Assembly: GCA_905236585.1 (NCBI GenBank)
Contig: CAJOQZ010000220.1
Span: 1-8,412 of the forward strand
Direction: 5' to 3'
Source: an uncultured Lachnospiraceae bacterium
GTDB lineage: Bacteria; Bacillota; Clostridia; Lachnospirales; Lachnospiraceae
DNA: 8,412 nucleotides
A program made the translations under genes and the position numbers. Each line of letters opens with the position of its first letter. Positions within the stretch are counted from its first letter, which is position 1. Below are positions 5,379-8,412 of the stretch, piece by piece. The notes under the pieces were generated by a model. It made no database searches and was not told where the DNA came from. It saw only the letters and a list, made by a program, of their open reading frames with translations.

Positions 5379-6677
5379 GTGAAAAAAGAACCGTTTTTAT
5401 CATTAGAACAGGCAAAAAGCATAGCGGCGCAGCATCCGACGCCGTTCCACATATATGACGAGGCGGGCATTCGCAAAAACTGTGAGGCTGTCCGGGACGC
5501 ATTCGCGTGGAATGAGGGCTTTAAGGAGTATTTTGCGGTCAAGGCGACGCCGAACCCGTTTCTGATGCAGATCATGAAGGACTACGGCTTCGGATTCGAC
5601 TGCTCGTCTGCGGCGGAACTGGCGCTTTGCGAGGCGATCGGCGCGACGGGCGACGACATCATGTTTTCCTCGAACGAAACGCCGGCGGAAGAATATGCAT
5701 ATGCCGACCGGCTGGGCGGCATCATCAACCTTGACGATATTACGCATATTGATTTTCTGGAAAAAACGATCGGGCATATTCCTAAGACGATCTCCTGCCG
5801 CTTCAATCCGGGCGGCGTATATGAGATTGCAAACGGAATCATGGACAATCCGGGCGACTCCAAATACGGCATGACAAAAGAGCAGCTTCTGGTCGCATAT
5901 CGTATGTTAAAGGAGCGTGGGACGAAGGAATTCGGGCTGCACGCGTTTTTAGTCAGCAATACGATATCGAACGACTATTATCCGTCGCTGGCGCGGACGC
6001 TGTTTGAACTGGTCGCAGAACTTTCCGAGAAGACCGGATGCCGGTTTACGTTTGTCAATTTATCGGGCGGCGTAGGCGTTCCCTACCGTCCCGACGAGGA
6101 GCCGAACGACATCCGGCTGATCGGGGAGGGCGTAAAAAGAGCATATGATGAGATTTTGGTTCCGGCGGGACTTTCCGATATTGCGATCTATACCGAAATG
6201 GGGCGTTTCATGATGGCGCCGTACGGGGCACTGATTACGACCGCGATCCACGAGAAGCACATATATAAAGAGTATATCGGCGTGGACGCCTGCGCGGCGA
6301 ACCTAATGCGTCCGGCAATGTACGGCGCATACCACCATATAACGGTTTTGGGAAAAGAGGACGCACCCCTCGACCATACTTACGACGTGGTCGGCTCCCT
6401 ATGTGAGAACAATGACAAATTCGCCATCGACAGGAACCTTCCGAAGATAGAAAAAGGCGACCTGCTTTTCATCCATGACGCCGGTGCCCATGGGTTTTCC
6501 ATGGGCTACAACTACAACGGAAGGCTGCGTTCGGCGGAACTGCTTTTGCAAAAAGACGGACAGGTAAAATTGATCCGCCGTGCAGAGAAGTTGAAGGATT
6601 ATTTCGCGACGTTTGACGGGTTCGACGAATTTCGCATGCTGACCGACGGAACTGCGGACGCACGGGTTGATTCATAA
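5379..6677 (+). CDS. lysA: Diaminopimelate decarboxylase (PLP, fold type III)
   Basis: This cytosolic PLP enzyme most likely converts meso-diaminopimelate to lysine, the last step of lysine synthesis. I place the start at GTG 5379: AGAAGGGG (5363-5370) lies 8 bases upstream and the protein is then 432 residues, near the family's usual size. The upstream in-frame ATG at 5349 has no Shine-Dalgarno and abuts repeat copy 2. The PLP lysine is in YFAVKATPNP (Lys55). GLHAF (His188), the glycine loop NLSGGVGV (227-234), YTEMGR (Glu273), RPAMYGAYH and the active-site cysteine in VGSLCENND (Cys342) are all present. Related decarboxylases (carboxynorspermidine, arginine) share this fold; the RPAMYGAYH and SLCENND motifs favour diaminopimelate, but no other lysine gene is adjacent to confirm it. 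The next gene follows after 59 bases without a terminator, so the two may form an operon. Confidence 0.88.
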   Translation: MKKEPFLSLEQAKSIAAQHPTPFHIYDEAGIRKNCEAVRDAFAWNEGFKEYFAVKATPNPFLMQIMKDYGFGFDCSSAAELALCEAIGATGDDIMFSSNETPAEEYAYADRLGGIINLDDITHIDFLEKTIGHIPKTISCRFNPGGVYEIANGIMDNPGDSKYGMTKEQLLVAYRMLKERGTKEFGLHAFLVSNTISNDYYPSLARTLFELVAELSEKTGCRFTFVNLSGGVGVPYRPDEEPNDIRLIGEGVKRAYDEILVPAGLSDIAIYTEMGRFMMAPYGALITTAIHEKHIYKEYIGVDACAANLMRPAMYGAYHHITVLGKEDAPLDHTYDVVGSLCENNDKFAIDRNLPKIEKGDLLFIHDAGAHGFSMGYNYNGRLRSAELLLQKDGQVKLIRRAEKLKDYFATFDGFDEFRMLTDGTADARVDS

Positions 6678-6736
6678 AATAAGATAAAGGCAAGCACGAT
6701 AGATATTCGGGCAGATATTTTTTGCGAGGAATATTA

Positions 6737-8188
6737 ATGATAGCAGCAGGGTTCATGGTGCCGCATCCGCCGATTATTTTACCGGAGGTCGGACGCGGCG
6801 AAGAAAAGAAAATACAAAAGACGACCGACGCATATCTGCGTGTCGCCGAAGAAGTGGCGGCGCTTCGCCCCGAGACGATCGTGATCTCGTCGCCGCACAG
6901 CGTTTCCTATGCAGACTATTTCCATATTTCGCCGGGGAGCAGCGCCGAGGGCGACATGGGAGGCTTTCGTGCGCCGCAGGTGAGTTTTCGCGAGAAATAT
7001 GACGAGGATTTTGTTGAGCGGCTGTCGGCAATCGCGCATGTGGAGGAGTTTGCTGCAGGAACGCTCGGACAGCGGGCGCAGGATGTTCCCTTGGATCATG
7101 GGACGATGATCCCGCTGTATTTTATTCGAAAAAAATATTCCGATTTCAAACTCGTGCGGATCGGGTTGTCGGGGATGTCCTTGGAAGAGCATTACAAAAT
7201 GGGCATGATGATAAAAGAAGCGTCAGAAGCCTTAGACCGCCGCGTCGTCTATATCGCAAGCGGCGACTTGGCGCACAAAATGAAAGAGGACGGACCGTAT
7301 GGATTCGCGCCCGAAGCGCCGGAGTATGACGAGCGCATCATGCATGTGATGGGGAGCGGCAATTTTGCGGAGCTATTTGATTTTGACGAAGGATTTTTGA
7401 ATGCATGTGCGGAATGCGGCCACCGGTCGTTTGTGATGATGGCGGGCGCCTTTGACGGGCAGAAAGTGAAAACGCAGGCGCTTTCCCACGAAGCGACATT
7501 CGGCGTCGGCTACGGAATCTGCACCTGTTATCCCCTCGGCGCGGATGAAGGAAGAAGGCTGCTTTTGCTTCGGCACAATAAAAAGGAGGCGGCATTGTCC
7601 GAACAAAAAGAAAACGAGGACGCATGGGTGCGCATGGCGCGCGCCTCATTGGAGAGTTATATCTTAAAACGGGAGAAGATCCGCGCCGAAGCGGAACTGC
7701 CCAGGATCATCCGCGAGGCGAAGGTCTTGGATTCAACGCATGAGGCGGATGCGAAGACGGTGGAAGAGGCGCTGTTAAAACAAAAAGCGGGGGCGTTCGT
7801 TTCGCTGCATCTCAACGGCAAACTCCGCGGCTGCATCGGCACGATCGTACCGACGACGAAAAATGTCGCGGAAGAATTGATTCAGAACGCGATTTCCGCA
7901 GCGACGGCAGACCACCGGTTCTTCCCGGTGCGAAAAGATGAGGTGCCGTTTTTGGAATACAGCGTGGATGTGCTGTCCGAACCGGTGCCGATCGCGGACG
8001 CGTCGGTTTTAGATGTAAAAAAGTACGGCGTGATCGTCCGGCAGGGGCGAAAGCAGGGGCTTTTGCTGCCGGATCTTGAGGGCGTGGATACCGTGGAGGA
8101 TCAGATTGCGATTGCAGCGCAAAAAGGCGGGATCGATCTGGCGGAAGAAATTGAACTATATCGGTTCGAGGTGATCCGCCATCATTAG
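6737..8188 (+). CDS. AmmeMemoRadiSam system protein: LigB-like dioxygenase domain fused to AMMECR1
   Basis: This 483-residue, two-domain, soluble protein starts at ATG 6737, with GAGGA (6726-6730) 6 bases upstream; the longer frame from TTG 6722 would run through that site. Residues 1 to about 265 resemble class III extradiol dioxygenase (LigB/Memo-like) proteins, with candidate metal ligands His10 (VPHPP), His54 (SSPHS), His121 (LDHGT) and His180 (SGDLAH), and Glu226 near CGHRSF. Residues about 295-483 are an AMMECR1 domain with the signature LRGCIG (363-368), HRFFPV and YGVIV. Family knowledge: AMMECR1, Memo-like and a radical SAM protein co-occur in many bacteria and archaea as the AmmeMemoRadiSam system, whose reaction is not settled. 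The radical SAM partner is not in this window. A short charged linker (about 268-294, HNKKEAALSEQKENED) joins the domains. The gene is probably co-transcribed with lysA. Confidence 0.9.
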   Translation: MIAAGFMVPHPPIILPEVGRGEEKKIQKTTDAYLRVAEEVAALRPETIVISSPHSVSYADYFHISPGSSAEGDMGGFRAPQVSFREKYDEDFVERLSAIAHVEEFAAGTLGQRAQDVPLDHGTMIPLYFIRKKYSDFKLVRIGLSGMSLEEHYKMGMMIKEASEALDRRVVYIASGDLAHKMKEDGPYGFAPEAPEYDERIMHVMGSGNFAELFDFDEGFLNACAECGHRSFVMMAGAFDGQKVKTQALSHEATFGVGYGICTCYPLGADEGRRLLLLRHNKKEAALSEQKENEDAWVRMARASLESYILKREKIRAEAELPRIIREAKVLDSTHEADAKTVEEALLKQKAGAFVSLHLNGKLRGCIGTIVPTTKNVAEELIQNAISAATADHRFFPVRKDEVPFLEYSVDVLSEPVPIADASVLDVKKYGVIVRQGRKQGLLLPDLEGVDTVEDQIAIAAQKGGIDLAEEIELYRFEVIRHH

Positions 8189-8353
8189 ATTTTTTGCAAC
8201 CGTTTTGCAGAGCGAAGCATTGTCTACACTTCGTTTCGTTCGGCGCAGAACAATCGTCCACCGGACGATTTGCGCCTGCTGAGCGGCTGCCCGGTAAAGT
8301 AAATCCACTTGACGAGGCATTAACCTTCAATGGCGCAAGCCTTGATGCCTCGT
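8189..8353. other. Non-coding hairpin-rich region after the AMMECR1 gene
   Basis: No credible gene is present. A short T-run follows the stop (8190-8195), and TTTTGCA occurs twice (8192-8198, 8203-8209). Three inverted repeats follow: 8211-8217 with 8229-8235 (AGCGAAG/CTTCGTT, one G-T); 8242-8247 plus 8252-8259 with 8263-8270 plus 8271-8276 (GGCGCA, a GAAC bulge, AATCGTCC/GGACGATT, TGCGCC); and CGAGGCAT (8313-8320) with ATGCCTCG (8345-8352). They resemble the stem modules of an intergenic repeat or structured 3' UTR more than random sequence. No promoter could be supported. Confidence 0.55.
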
Positions 8354-8388
8354 GTATCTGTTCAGTCTGCTGAACAGATACGATTTTT
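8354..8388 (+). terminator. Strong intrinsic terminator of the lysA-AMMECR1 unit
   Basis: A perfect 12-bp stem, GTATCTGTTCAG (8354-8365) with CTGAACAGATAC (8370-8381), has loop TCTG and is followed by GA and five T (8384-8388). It stands 165 bases after the last stop, so the transcript would carry the upstream hairpins as a long 3' UTR. On the - strand no T-run follows, so it acts in the + direction. Confidence 0.8.
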
Positions 8389-8412
8389 GTTGCATTTGCA
8401 GGCAGACTATTA

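Noticed and set aside
6722..6736. TTG start for the AMMECR1 fusion gene
   Set aside because: The GAGGA ribosome binding site lies inside this extension and is correctly spaced for ATG 6737.
7812..8330. 172-residue - strand frame
   Set aside because: It is mostly the antisense of the AMMECR1 domain, rich in Arg/Pro/Ser as shadow frames are, and has no convincing start context.
8309..8337. Possible promoter beginning TTGACG at 8309
   Set aside because: No -10-like sequence occurs at 16-18 bases, and the box lies within a hairpin region just before a terminator.

Overview
The window looks like a low-to-mid GC Gram-positive chromosome, most likely class Clostridia and probably Lachnospiraceae. 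The reasons are strong AG-rich ribosome binding sites, frequent U-tract intrinsic terminators, a tRNA-Leu without encoded CCA, and a LigB-like/AMMECR1 fusion of the kind common in that group. The genus cannot be fixed from the sequence. No phage, transposase or CRISPR gene is visible. The genes are mostly housekeeping-like; the unusual content lies between them.

Layout. (1) 1-3455, + strand: the C-terminal two thirds of aspartyl-tRNA synthetase (aspS), a soluble hybrid sensor histidine kinase 25 bases downstream, and a small HPt protein whose start overlaps the kinase stop (ATGA). This looks like one operon, closed by two successive intrinsic terminators. (2) 3435-3722, - strand: a tRNA-Leu(CAA) gene with promoter and terminator, followed by an 83-base tRNA-sized element. 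That element ends in the same tRNA 3' end and terminator sequence (40 bp exact repeat) but has an unrelated, hairpin-rich body. (3) 3728-5044, - strand: an intracellular GH13 alpha-glucan hydrolase. (4) 5045-5378: an intergenic region with back-to-back promoters at 5214-5246, flanked by two copies of a palindromic repeat element (120 bp and 80 bp), one in each predicted 5' leader. (5) 5379-8188, + strand: a diaminopimelate decarboxylase (lysA-type), then a two-domain AmmeMemoRadiSam protein (LigB-like + AMMECR1). (6) 8189-8412: non-coding, a series of hairpins ending in a strong terminator.

How the genes work together. Kinase and HPt form most of a His-Asp-His-Asp phosphorelay: kinase His267 to its own receiver Asp565 to HPt His59. 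No final response regulator is in view. The amylase and lysA operons diverge from one compact promoter region, so their expression could be linked through it. Four CDS starts are placed from ribosome binding sites rather than at the longest open frame. For lysA this moves the start 30 bases downstream, out of the repeat element.

The best candidates for something undescribed are the tRNA-like element at 3457-3540 and the palindromic repeat pair around the divergent promoter. Both are structural readings made by eye and need genome-wide searches.
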